Below are positions 26,669 through 35,293 of a DNA stretch of 64,000 bases, piece by piece. Source of the stretch: Paraburkholderia sp. ZP32-5 (GTDB lineage Bacteria > Pseudomonadota > Gammaproteobacteria > Burkholderiales > Burkholderiaceae); assembly GCF_021390495.1 (NCBI RefSeq), contig NZ_JAJEJP010000002.1:124001-188000 (forward strand), written 5' to 3'. Within the stretch, counting starts at the first letter, position 1; each line of letters opens with the position of its first letter. Made by a program: the position numbers and the translations under genes. Below the pieces are notes generated by a model, which had not been told where the DNA came from, made no database searches, and saw nothing but the letters and a program-made list of their open reading frames with translations.

Positions 26669-27163
26669 CTACGAAAAGACCATCGCAATGCGGGACATAA
26701 GAAGCTTTGCAAGAAACCGCGGAGGAAACGTCCGGTAGGTCGGTATATCGCTCGGTGCGCTGGCCGACTCCGGCTTGAAGCGCGCCTGAATGCACATTTG
26801 TATTGGTGGCGCGTCTTGCCGAAAGCGTTCCCGGTACGCCGCCACCCAGTGTCCCTTTTCGAAGTCGAGATGCATCGCGGTATTGCAGCATCCGGCGACG
26901 ACACGTTTGGTCGGCGACGTGTCCTTCAGGCGCAGGTCTCGCAGCAACTCACGGCCTTTCGTGCACTCGAAACGATCTCTGCGATAGAGCACATACGCGG
27001 TTCCGCCATCCGCGCCGAGAACCGGCGCGGCATTCGCTAACGCGTCGATCTGCGCGGAGCCTCGTTGGCAATCGTCGCAGTAGCAAACGGCCGTCAGTAT
27101 CGGTGTACCGGCAAGCTTGTACTCCACTTTGCCGCATGAGCATGAAACGGATGTCGCTGTCAT
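26669..27163 (-). CDS. GFA/CENP-V (DUF636) zinc protein
   Basis: 164 residues of the glutathione-dependent formaldehyde-activating-like family. Zinc-binding cysteines are visible in SCSCGKVEY and CYCDDCQRGS, and a further Cys pair in VAGCCNTAMHLDF. Despite the family name most members have no proven activity; some are thought to bind thiols. The C-terminal ~60 residues (after MCIQARFKPE) are longer than in minimal members. Convergent with the RpiR gene. Confidence 0.85.
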   Translation of the reverse strand: MTATSVSCSCGKVEYKLAGTPILTAVCYCDDCQRGSAQIDALANAAPVLGADGGTAYVLYRRDRFECTKGRELLRDLRLKDTSPTKRVVAGCCNTAMHLDFEKGHWVAAYRERFRQDAPPIQMCIQARFKPESASAPSDIPTYRTFPPRFLAKLLMSRIAMVFS

Positions 27164-27224
27164 CGGGACTCTCTCTTCGCACGGCTTCGGGACGAATGGG
27201 ACTATATCGTCTCGTACGACCGTG

Positions 27225-27701
27225 TCAATTGAGCGAGCCGATTCCCGACTGCTGATAGTTTTCGATGCCGATCTTGTCGATCAGTCCAAGCTGGGTTTCG
27301 AGCCAGTCGATGTGATCTTCGGTGGCGTCGAGAATTTCAACGAAGATCTCTCTCGATACGAAGTCGCGAACGGATTCGCAATACACGATCGCTTCCTTGC
27401 ATTGCGCTTGCGCGATCCGTTCGAGCTTCAGATCGCATTCGAGGATCTCGCGCGTGTCTTCGCCAATGAGCAGCTTGCTCAAGTCCTGCAGGTTGGGCAG
27501 TCCGTCGAGCATCAGAATCCGCTCGATCAGCTTGTCCGCATGCTTCATTTCCTCGATCGATTCGTCGTATTCATGCTTGCCGAGTGCATCGAGGCCCCAA
27601 TGTTTATAAAGCCTCGCATGCAGGAAATACTGGTTGATCGCTGTCAGCTCGTTTTTCAGTTCGGCGTTCAGATAGTCGATAACCTTCGGATCGGCTTGCA
27701 T
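27225..27701 (-). CDS. bfr: Bacterioferritin
   Basis: 158 residues, a four-helix-bundle bacterioferritin. Ferroxidase ligands appear in [22 protein letters not shown] (Glu18 region) and [18 protein letters not shown], where Met52-type heme axial ligation is expected, then [15 protein letters not shown] and [13 protein letters not shown]. It forms a 24-mer iron store with heme at subunit interfaces. AGGAGGAAGCC precedes ATG, a strong ribosome site. Stands alone, leftward. Confidence 0.95.
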   Translation of the reverse strand: MQADPKVIDYLNAELKNELTAINQYFLHARLYKHWGLDALGKHEYDESIEEMKHADKLIERILMLDGLPNLQDLSKLLIGEDTREILECDLKLERIAQAQCKEAIVYCESVRDFVSREIFVEILDATEDHIDWLETQLGLIDKIGIENYQQSGIGSLN

Positions 27702-28107
27702 GGCTTCCTCCTGGAATCGATTCCGTTATAGCGACTGGGCAATTACGAAAGCATAGACCCTTGATTCAGACATCGCGCGAACGAGAGCATCAATGAGAGG
27801 AATTCCGTCTTTCATCAAGCCTACGCTTCACTCGAAATCTCACGCGTGTATCGGTATCAATTGCATTGAAACGACGATTTACCAGATGCGAATTCGGCAA
27901 GAAATGCGGCGTCGAAACGCACTTTCCTGGAGAACTCTACTCTCTGCGAATAGCAATCCGAGTGCGATTTTTATTGCACCCGGCTGGCAGCCATTAGGGA
28001 AGCCGTTAAGCCGCCTTAGTCGCCCTCTGCGCTCTGCCTCACCGGAACCACCCAATGTATTACATGTCGATAAAAACATCACCCGGGGCTTTTGGGGGAG
28101 ACATCAA
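27702..28107. other. Divergent intergenic region (bfr and MHS transporter)
   Basis: Contains the leftward bfr promoter and the rightward transporter promoter. TATAAC on the lower strand about 35 bases before the bfr ATG (near 27730) is a plausible -10. The in-frame upward extension of the transporter is not protein-like. No RNA gene or repeat is apparent. Confidence 0.4.
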
Positions 28108-29469
28108 ATGGCTGCCACGCAATCAGGGGCAATGCCCCTCTCCAATGAGGAGGCTCGGCGCCAGTTGCGCCGCGCTGTCATCGCCAGCACGATTGGCACG
28201 ACAATCGAATGGTACGACTTCTTTCTATACAGCACGGTCACCGGTCTGGTGTTCGCCAAGCTGTTCTTCCCCGAATCGGACCCGCTCGTCGGGACACTGC
28301 AGGCTTTTCTGATCTATGCCGTGGGCTTTATCGCGCGGCCTGTCGGCGCGGCGATTTTCGGCCACTACGGCGACCGGATCGGACGTAAAGCAACCTTGAT
28401 CGTCACACTATTGCTGATGGGGTTTGCGACGTTCGCCGTGGGTTTTGTGCCGACCTATGAGAGCATCGGCATCTGGGGTGCCATCCTGCTCACGGTGCTG
28501 CGCTTTATTCAGGGTGTTGGCGTCGGCGGCGAGTGGGGCGGCTCGGTACTGATGTCGATGGAATGGGCGCGTACCAACAAGCATCGCGGCTTCGTCGCAT
28601 CGTGGCCACAGTTCGGCGTACCCGCCGGGTTATTCGTCGCAAACCTGGTGGTGCTGGCCACCAGCGAGCTTTCCGGCAGTGCGTTTCTGACGTGGGGTTG
28701 GCGAGTGCCGTTCTTCTTCAGTATCGTGCTGGTCGCGATCGGTCTTTATATCCGCTTGAATATTCTCGAAACACCGATTTTCGCGAAGCTCCTCGCCGAG
28801 AACAGGATCGAAAAGGCACCGATGCTCGAAGTACTGCGCCGTCAGCCGAAAGACATTCTTCTGTCGGCGTTTGCGCGCATGGCCGAACAGGCGCCTTTCT
28901 ACATTTTCACGGCCTTTATCTTTGCCTACGGCGTGAAGACATTGGGCGCCTCGCGCGACCTGTTGCTCACGGCGGTACTCGCGGCAGCCGTATTGGAATT
29001 CATCACGATTCCGCTATTCGGCCACATTTCCGATCTTATCGGCCGGCGACGCATGTACATGATCGGCGCCGCTGCCGTGGGCATTTTCGGCTTCATCTTC
29101 TTCTACATGGTCGACACGCGAAACCCGATGTGGATTTTCGCTGCCATCGTGCTTTCGCTGGTGCCTCACGCGATGATGTATGGTCCGCAAGCCGCGCTGA
29201 TCGCGGAGTCGTTTACGGGCCGGTTGCGCTATAGCGGTGCGTCGATGGGCTACCAGTTGGCGTCCATCATTGCGGGCGGACCCGCGCCGCTGATCGCGAC
29301 CGCGCTATTCGCGTACTTCCATTCGGGCCTTGCCGTGGCGGGTTATATCTTCGTGTGCGCGGTGATCAGTCTGGCCGCGGCGTCGCGTCTCGGCGATTAC
29401 ACGAACAAGGATATTTCGCGCGAATACGACGACGTACCGGGGAGACGGCATCGGTTCCACCTGAATTAA
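28108..29469 (+). CDS. MHS family major facilitator (metabolite:H+ symporter)
   Basis: 453 residues, 12 membrane helices. The N-terminus RRAVIASTIGTTIEWYDFFLYS is the MHS-family opening, with GDRIGRKATL as the loop 2-3 motif and GVGVGGEWGGSVLM as a typical MHS segment in helix 5. Relatives carry alpha-ketoglutarate, shikimate, proline/betaine or citrate. ATG 28108 follows GGGGGAG. The neighbours (amino-acid ABC system, saccharopine-type dehydrogenase) suggest a carboxylate or amino acid, without proof. Confidence 0.9.
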   Translation: MAATQSGAMPLSNEEARRQLRRAVIASTIGTTIEWYDFFLYSTVTGLVFAKLFFPESDPLVGTLQAFLIYAVGFIARPVGAAIFGHYGDRIGRKATLIVTLLLMGFATFAVGFVPTYESIGIWGAILLTVLRFIQGVGVGGEWGGSVLMSMEWARTNKHRGFVASWPQFGVPAGLFVANLVVLATSELSGSAFLTWGWRVPFFFSIVLVAIGLYIRLNILETPIFAKLLAENRIEKAPMLEVLRRQPKDILLSAFARMAEQAPFYIFTAFIFAYGVKTLGASRDLLLTAVLAAAVLEFITIPLFGHISDLIGRRRMYMIGAAAVGIFGFIFFYMVDTRNPMWIFAAIVLSLVPHAMMYGPQAALIAESFTGRLRYSGASMGYQLASIIAGGPAPLIATALFAYFHSGLAVAGYIFVCAVISLAAASRLGDYTNKDISREYDDVPGRRHRFHLN

Positions 29470-29564
29470 AAATGCCCGGCATCGAATCGACGCGAACCAG
29501 ACTCGACGCGGCACTTCTTTGAAAAGATGTGCCGCGTATCGGTGAGATGTATTTCAACAGCCTG

Positions 29565-30290
29565 CTAGTGCAGAATTTTGGCGAGAAAATCCCGCGCGCG
29601 CTCCGAGCGCGGCGTATGGAAAAATGAGTCGCTTTTCGCGTCTTCAACGATCACACCTGCATCCATGAAGAGCACGCGATTTGCGACTTTGCGCGCAAAT
29701 CCCATCTCGTGCGTCACGCACACCATCGTCATTCCTTCACGCGCGAGTTCGACCATCACATCGAGCACCTCGTTGATCATTTCCGGGTCGAGTGCGGACG
29801 TTGGCTCGTCGAACAGCATCGCAATCGGGTTCATCGACAGTGCACGGGCGATCGCCACCCGCTGCTGCTGTCCGCCCGACAACTGGCCGGGAAACTTCTG
29901 CGCATGTGCTTTCAACCCAACCCGATCGAGAAGGCGCAGTCCTATCTCGTGAGCCTCATCCTTCGGCCGTCGCAGCACCTTCATCTGCGCAAGAGCGAGA
30001 TTGTCGCGAACGGACAGGTGTGGAAACAACTCGAAATGCTGGAACACCATGCCGACGCGCGCACGCAGCTGCGAGAGCTTGACCGAAGGATCGTCAAGCC
30101 GATTGCCGTCGACAGTGATGCTGCCCTTCTGGAACGGCTCCAGACCATTGATCGTCTTGATCAGCGTCGACTTGCCCGATCCAGACGGCCCGCAGACGAC
30201 AACCACTTCGCCTTTCGTGACCGACGCGCTGCAATCCGAGAGGACCTGATGCTTGCCGAACCACTTCGATACGCTATCGAGTGTAATCAT
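29565..30290 (-). CDS. Polar amino-acid ABC transporter ATPase
   Basis: 241 residues. Walker A is GPSGSGKST, the Q-loop is in MVFQHFELFPH, the signature is [15 protein letters not shown], Walker B is [11 protein letters not shown], and the switch His is in CVTHEM. It is of the GlnQ/GltL/TcyN type. It is the third gene of an importer whose binding protein and permease lie immediately upstream (63 bases to the permease). It energises the cystine-like importer described in those entries. Confidence 0.92.
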   Translation of the reverse strand: MITLDSVSKWFGKHQVLSDCSASVTKGEVVVVCGPSGSGKSTLIKTINGLEPFQKGSITVDGNRLDDPSVKLSQLRARVGMVFQHFELFPHLSVRDNLALAQMKVLRRPKDEAHEIGLRLLDRVGLKAHAQKFPGQLSGGQQQRVAIARALSMNPIAMLFDEPTSALDPEMINEVLDVMVELAREGMTMVCVTHEMGFARKVANRVLFMDAGVIVEDAKSDSFFHTPRSERARDFLAKILH

Positions 30291-30353
30291 GTTGGGAATG
30301 TTTATCAGTAGCAGAACACTCGGCCGTACACGTTGTGAACAGCCTGTAGATAG

Positions 30354-31010
30354 TCAGTGCGACGGCATCGCGCATCGCTTTTCGATGCGAAACTGGATTC
30401 GCGCTAGCAGAGTACTCAGTACCCAATAGATCGCCGCGGCAGCGAGATACAACGGAAGTGGCTGGAACGTCGACGCGATTGCTTCCTGCGCCGAACGCAG
30501 CAGTTCGGTCACGGTAATGACGGAAACGAGCGATGTATCCTTGATCAGGCTGATCAGGGTGTTCCCAAGACTCGGCACCGCAAGCCGCAGCGCCTGCGGG
30601 CACACGACGTAGCGCAGCGTCTGCATATACGTCAGGCCGAGACTGTGCGAGGCGGCCCACTGGCCGCCGCTGATCCCGAGGATTGCGCCACGCATGCTCT
30701 CCGAAAGGTACGCGCCAGCATTGAGCGTCAGCGTGAGGATGCCGGCCGCCGTCGGGTCAAGCGAGATGCCGATGTCGGGCAGCCCGTAGTAGACCACGAA
30801 GATCTGCACGAGCAGCGGCGTGCCACGCATCAGGCTGACGTACCCTTGTGCGGTTGCGGACAGGATCCGGCTGTTGCTGATACGCACGATCGCGACAATG
30901 AGGCCGACGACCAATCCGAGCACCATCGATGCGACCGCGAACTTAATGGTAAGCAGGGCTCCCCTCAGCAGAAAGGGCAAGCTATGCACGACCAGATCAA
31001 ACGCTTCCAT
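30354..31010 (-). CDS. Polar amino-acid ABC transporter permease (TcyL-like)
   Basis: 218 residues, about five membrane helices. The opening SLPFLLRGALLTIKFAVASMVLG, FVVYYGLPDIGISLDP and SLIKDTSLVSVITVTELLRSAQ resemble the E. coli cystine permease TcyL/YecS more than GlnP. The EAA loop is GGQWAASHSLGLTYMQTLRYVVCPQALR. It forms the membrane channel of the importer. 71 bases separate it from the binding-protein gene. Confidence 0.88.
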   Translation of the reverse strand: MEAFDLVVHSLPFLLRGALLTIKFAVASMVLGLVVGLIVAIVRISNSRILSATAQGYVSLMRGTPLLVQIFVVYYGLPDIGISLDPTAAGILTLTLNAGAYLSESMRGAILGISGGQWAASHSLGLTYMQTLRYVVCPQALRLAVPSLGNTLISLIKDTSLVSVITVTELLRSAQEAIASTFQPLPLYLAAAAIYWVLSTLLARIQFRIEKRCAMPSH

Positions 31011-31081
31011 GAACTTGACTCCTTGTTACCGCGGGGCGCGTCGACGACAGAACGCGCGAGGACGCCCGCGCGTGGGATCGG

Positions 31082-31882
31082 TTAATGTATGGCGGGAACC
31101 GTGATGTCGGTGTCGAACCAATGCATCGAAATCTGTTTCAAGGTGCCGTCCTGCTTCATCGAAGTAATCGCATCATCGAGCGCTTTCTCGAACTTCGGAT
31201 TCCCCTTTCGGAACGGAATGCCCATTTGCGTGTCGCCACCCTTGACCAATGCCCCCGCCTTAAGCGGCAGATGTGCGTTCTTGATCAGGTAGGGCAGCAT
31301 TACCCGATCATCCATACTGACATTGACGCGCCCCGACGCGACGTCGGCCAGTTTCTCGGGCGCCCCCGGGTAGGTCTTCACGTCTACGCCCGGCAGGTTC
31401 TTCGCGAGTTCGGCGAAGTTCGTGCCGAGAGTGACACCGATGCGCTTACCCTGCAAAGCATCGTGCGCGCCGTAGTCGACCGGGTCGTTCACGCGCTGGA
31501 TCAACTGCGCGGACGAGTACGTGTAGGGTTGCGAAAAGTCGAGCGCCGCCTTGCGCTGGTCGGTAATTCCAACCTGGTTGACGATCACGTCGAACTTACC
31601 CGCCTCCAGGCCGGCGAGGATTCCGCTCCATTCGGTTGTGATGAATTGTGGCTTTACGCCGAGCCGTGCTGCAACCGCCTTCGCGACATCGACATCGAAG
31701 CCCACGAGCTGGCCATCTGCTCCGCGCGAGTCGAACGGCGGGTAAGTTCCTTCGCAGGCAATCTTCAATACTCCAGCCTGCTTGACGGTATCGAGCAAGT
31801 CTTCGGCGTGCGCGGACGCAGCCGCGACGCCAAGTAGTGCGGCGATGAGTCCAGACACGAACATCGGCTTAAATCCCTTCAT
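31082..31882 (-). CDS. Periplasmic amino-acid (probably cystine) binding protein
   Basis: 266 residues with signal peptide ending SAHAED. The mature protein shows CEGTYPPFDSRGADGQLVGFDVDVAKAVAARLGV, VIVNQVGITDQRKAALDFSQPYTYSSAQ and GTNFAELAKNLPGVDVKTYP. The INQV-T-ERK-DFS-PYT pattern and TYPG block are those of the cystine-binding protein TcyJ/FliY. GGAGATAAAG precedes ATG 31882. Cystine is the best guess; related polar amino acids remain possible. It is followed by its permease and ATPase and preceded 34 bases upstream by a saccharopine-type dehydrogenase, so the four genes are likely one operon. Confidence 0.87.
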   Translation of the reverse strand: MKGFKPMFVSGLIAALLGVAAASAHAEDLLDTVKQAGVLKIACEGTYPPFDSRGADGQLVGFDVDVAKAVAARLGVKPQFITTEWSGILAGLEAGKFDVIVNQVGITDQRKAALDFSQPYTYSSAQLIQRVNDPVDYGAHDALQGKRIGVTLGTNFAELAKNLPGVDVKTYPGAPEKLADVASGRVNVSMDDRVMLPYLIKNAHLPLKAGALVKGGDTQMGIPFRKGNPKFEKALDDAITSMKQDGTLKQISMHWFDTDITVPAIH

Positions 31883-31916
31883 CTTTATCTCCAGTCGTTG
31901 GAATAGTGTTAAGAGC

Positions 31917-33020
31917 TTAGGCGGCCTCGAGCTGCAATTGAGGCTGCATCGCATATGCGCTTCCGAAGCGGTTCGCAAGGAACGTATCAAGCGAAATATC
32001 TTCCTGGCGAATGAAACCCGTACCCGACAGTTTTCCGTCAGCGAGCATATCGAGCACCGCGCAGATGCCTGAAGCCGTGGTAATTTGAATAGCGCTACGG
32101 ACCTCCCCACCAATCGACTTGCTATAGATCTTGTTGGCGTAGGTATCCTGAAGCAGCCTGCCGGAGCGCCTACCGACGACAGTCACAAAAATCACGACGA
32201 CGTCTTGAATCGTCGTGGGCACGACTGCCTCGAGCAGGTTCTTGAAAACGTCGCGTCGATCGCGCAAACCCAGATCATTGAGCAACGTCTTCATAATCTG
32301 CGCGTGGCCCGGATAACGAATCGTCCGGTAGTTCAACGTCCGGACTTTGCCATCGAGCGTTTCACAAAGTGTACCGAGGCCTCCCGACGTGTTGAACGCT
32401 TCGTAAAGAACGCCGTCTAGCGAAAACTCTTCACGCTCTTCGAGCGACGGCACCTTCACCAACTGGCCGTTCATGATCGCTTCACAGGGCTCGATGTATT
32501 CGTTGATGACTCCATCCGTGCTCCACGTGAGGTTGTAGTTCAGCGAGTTCGACGGATATTGGGGCAGTGCGCCAACGCGCATGCGAACGCTTTCCAACGT
32601 GTCAAAGCGCTTTGCCATGTCATACGCGACGATTGAGATGAAGCCGGGTGCCAGCCCGCATTGGGGAATGAAAGCGGTGTGTGCGCCCTTCGCCAACTGC
32701 TTGACTGCATGTGTGCTCGCTACGTCTTCGGTCAGATCCAGGTAGTGGACGTTCTCCGCGCGAGCGGCCTGTGCAATTCGGGTGGTCAGATGAAAAGGTG
32801 CGGCGCTCAAGACTGCGAACTTGCCTTTCAGCTCGCCTTCCAGTACTCCAGGTGCGGAGATATCAAGCGCTTTTTTATCCAGAGTGTCGGAGCGCTCTAA
32901 CGTACTCAACGCTGTCTCGGATTGATCGATCAACGTCACATGATAATCTTTAGTACCGGCCAGCATGCTGGCAATGGTTGCTCCGATCTTGCCGGCGCCC
33001 ACAACAGCGATTTGTTTCAT
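31917..33020 (-). CDS. Saccharopine dehydrogenase family oxidoreductase
   Basis: 367 residues. The N-terminal Rossmann fold MKQIAVVGAGKIGATIASMLAG binds NAD(P). LTEDVASTHAVKQLAKGAHTAFIPQCGLAPGFISIVA is the conserved family block seen in saccharopine, lysine-6- and carboxynorspermidine dehydrogenases, and the C-terminal domain includes RTLNYRTIRYPGHAQIM. It oxidises or makes a C-N bond at an amino-acid side chain. Adjacency to an amino-acid importer and a divergent Lrp fragment suggests amino-acid catabolism; the substrate is open. GGAGAGAG precedes ATG 33020. Confidence 0.85.
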   Translation of the reverse strand: MKQIAVVGAGKIGATIASMLAGTKDYHVTLIDQSETALSTLERSDTLDKKALDISAPGVLEGELKGKFAVLSAAPFHLTTRIAQAARAENVHYLDLTEDVASTHAVKQLAKGAHTAFIPQCGLAPGFISIVAYDMAKRFDTLESVRMRVGALPQYPSNSLNYNLTWSTDGVINEYIEPCEAIMNGQLVKVPSLEEREEFSLDGVLYEAFNTSGGLGTLCETLDGKVRTLNYRTIRYPGHAQIMKTLLNDLGLRDRRDVFKNLLEAVVPTTIQDVVVIFVTVVGRRSGRLLQDTYANKIYSKSIGGEVRSAIQITTASGICAVLDMLADGKLSGTGFIRQEDISLDTFLANRFGSAYAMQPQLQLEAA

Positions 33021-33183
33021 CTGCTCTCTCTCCGTTAGCGTTACTCGCACCAAACTTTGAGAGCATGTTAGGGCCACGCTACGCCGGTTTGTAGCCAACC
33101 AATATTCGTATTGCGCGTTTGTTTCGACAGATCGACGATCTGAATTCGCAAAACGACGAAAACTAATCGATTACCCTCGGGCC

Positions 33184-33203
33184 ATGGTTGCACATCCAAC
33201 CAT
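33184..33203. promoter_or_regulatory. Inverted repeat in the dehydrogenase/Lrp spacer
   Basis: ATGGTTG (33184-33190) and CAACCAT (33197-33203) form a perfect 7-base inverted repeat around a 6-base centre, in the spacer between the leftward dehydrogenase gene and the Lrp-type gene. The position suits an operator for the divergently encoded Lrp protein, though Lrp sites are typically less symmetric. A simple hairpin in RNA is the alternative. Confidence 0.35.
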
Positions 33204-33261
33204 CGCTTAACAGGTGTGCTCCCGGCTGATCTGGCGCACGCAATCGAACCTTGGACTCGCT

Positions 33262-33501
33262 GTGCAATTCACCGATTCGATTGACGACAAGCTGCGTGGC
33301 TTGTTGCGCGCGGATGCCCGCGCGCCAATCGTAGAACTTGCCCGGCAGTTGGAGATTTCGCTAACCGTCGTTCAAAGCAGAATTGACAGACTCGAACGGA
33401 GAGGAGTGGTCGCTGGATACAGCGTAAGGTTCTCGGAAGAGTACGAGCAAGGCCTCGTGAAGGCGCATGTCCCTATTACTGCGCTTCTCAAATATTCTTG
33501 A
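33262..33501 (+). pseudogene. Truncated Lrp/AsnC-type regulator
   Basis: About 79 residues. It has a complete AsnC-type helix-turn-helix (DSIDDKLRGLLRADARAPIVELARQLEISLTVVQSRIDRLERRGVVAGYSVRF), then only the first strand of the ligand-binding domain (GLVKAHVPITALL) before a stop. Normal members have ~150 residues. No continuation of the RAM domain is seen in other frames before the convergent MFS gene begins at 33546. It is either a decayed gene or a free DNA-binding domain. It lies divergent to the dehydrogenase, the usual place for an Lrp activator. Confidence 0.65.
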
Positions 33502-33545
33502 CACGAGCCCGGGCGACCAACGTATCTGGGCTTCCCGAATGCCGC

Positions 33546-35039
33546 TCAGTAGTTCTCCGTTGCCGCGCGCGAGTCGCGCGAAGCTTGCGTCGGTGGCGCC
33601 GACGTATCGTCAGCCCCTTGCGGATGCGCTCCACCGGCAAGCCCTGGCCGCAACAGCAAGCCGCCGAGAATGCCCGCCATTGCAGCGAAAATCGCGCCGA
33701 ACAGAAACGCGACATGGTAGCCGCTATTAAGCGCCGCGCCCGCGCTCATCGACGCCTGCATCGCATCGCTGCGCGCGGCCGCCAGGCTCGCGAGCACCGC
33801 GAGACCGAGCGCGCCACCCATCATGAACGACGTATTGACGATGCCTGACGCGAGGCCCGAATCGGCCGCATCGACGTCGCTCATCGCGGCGAGCAGCAAC
33901 GGGTTGAATGCGATGCCGGCGCCGAAGCCGAGCAGGATCATGCCGGGCAACACGTCGGGCACGAAGCTGCCGTCGACGGGAGCACGCGCGAACAGCGCAA
34001 GTCCGCAGGCAGCGATCAGCAGACCCGCCGCGAGCGGCCGGCGCAGTCCGAAGCGCATCACCACGCGCGCTGACAGGCCGAGCGAAAAGAAGGCCATGAT
34101 CAGGTTCGCCGGCAGGAACGCGAGCCCGACCTGCAACGGCCGATAGCCGAGCACGCGTTGCAGGTACAGCGCCGAAATAAAGAACCACGCGAACATCGCG
34201 GCCGCCCACAGCACGCCGACCACATTGGCGGTCGCGACATTGCGCAGACGCAAGAGACCCAGCGGCATCAACGGATGCTCGACCTTCGCTTCGATCAGCA
34301 GGAACAGCGCGAGCAACACGAGCGCCGCGCCGAGCAGCCCGAGCGTTTGCAGCGAGGTCCAGCCCGCCTCGTTGCCGTTGACGACCGCGTATACCGCGAG
34401 CATCAGCGATGCGGTCACGCTGATCGCGCCGGCCACGTCGAGCCGCTCGCCGTGAGCGTGTCCGCGCGCGGAAGGCAGCAGCGCGATACAGAGCGCGTAC
34501 ACGGCGATGCCGATCGGCAGATTGACGAGAAAGATCCAGTGCCAGCTCAGCAGGTTCGTCAGCAGTCCGCCGAGCAGCACGCCGATGCTGCCGCCGCCCG
34601 CGCACACGAAGCCATATACGCCCATCGCTTTCGCGCGTTCGCCGGCTTCGGTGAACAGATTCATGATCAACGACAGCGACACCGCGGAGACGATTGCGCC
34701 GCCGAGGCCCTGCACGGCACGCGCGGCGATCAGCAGGATCTGCGAGTTCGCAAGTCCACAGGCGAGCGATGCAAGCGTGAACAGCGTGATACCGCCCAGA
34801 AACAGGCGCCGATGGCCATACAGATCGCCGAGCCGGCCACCGAGCAGCAGGCAGCCGCCGAACGTCAGCATGTAGGCATTGACGACCCACACGAGCGAGG
34901 TTTCGCTAAAGCCGAGGTCGGCCGCGATGGACGGCAGCGCGACGTTCACGATCGTCGTGTCGAGCACGATCATCAGCACGCCGAGACACAGTACGATCAG
35001 CGCGAGCCAGCGTTGCTTGCCGTGGATGGAGTGGGTCAT
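33546..35039 (-). CDS. DHA2-family multidrug exporter (14 TMS MFS)
   Basis: 497 residues with 14 predicted helices. The opening RWLALIVLCLGVLMIVLDTTIVNVALPSIAADLGF is the DHA2 motif (D1: LDxTIVNVALP), followed by GGRLGDLYGHRR in loop 2-3 and GLGGAIVSAVSLSLIMN. Proton-driven exporters of this type extrude disinfectants, dyes or antibiotics. No membrane-fusion partner is adjacent, so inner-membrane export only is likely. ATG 35039 opens the first helix; the upstream in-frame extension is shadow. Confidence 0.9.
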   Translation of the reverse strand: MTHSIHGKQRWLALIVLCLGVLMIVLDTTIVNVALPSIAADLGFSETSLVWVVNAYMLTFGGCLLLGGRLGDLYGHRRLFLGGITLFTLASLACGLANSQILLIAARAVQGLGGAIVSAVSLSLIMNLFTEAGERAKAMGVYGFVCAGGGSIGVLLGGLLTNLLSWHWIFLVNLPIGIAVYALCIALLPSARGHAHGERLDVAGAISVTASLMLAVYAVVNGNEAGWTSLQTLGLLGAALVLLALFLLIEAKVEHPLMPLGLLRLRNVATANVVGVLWAAAMFAWFFISALYLQRVLGYRPLQVGLAFLPANLIMAFFSLGLSARVVMRFGLRRPLAAGLLIAACGLALFARAPVDGSFVPDVLPGMILLGFGAGIAFNPLLLAAMSDVDAADSGLASGIVNTSFMMGGALGLAVLASLAAARSDAMQASMSAGAALNSGYHVAFLFGAIFAAMAGILGGLLLRPGLAGGAHPQGADDTSAPPTQASRDSRAATENY

Positions 35040-35293
35040 GCGGGCGCTCCTGTGCCGCGAGAGAGGGTAGGGCGGCGAGAATCGCGCGGGGCGCGGTTGC
35101 ATGGACAGGAATGCGCGTCGATGCGCATCGATGCATGCTCGCGGCTTCACGCGGATTCAGACCGAGACCGATGCCGGGAATCGACTTTCGAGTCTAGCAC
35201 CCGCCTATTTCGCGTCACAACTACGAAATCCTGGGCGTCGCGGCTCGGCGGAGCGAAACGGCGGCCGCGTGCGCGGCCAGCCGTCCTTCATAC

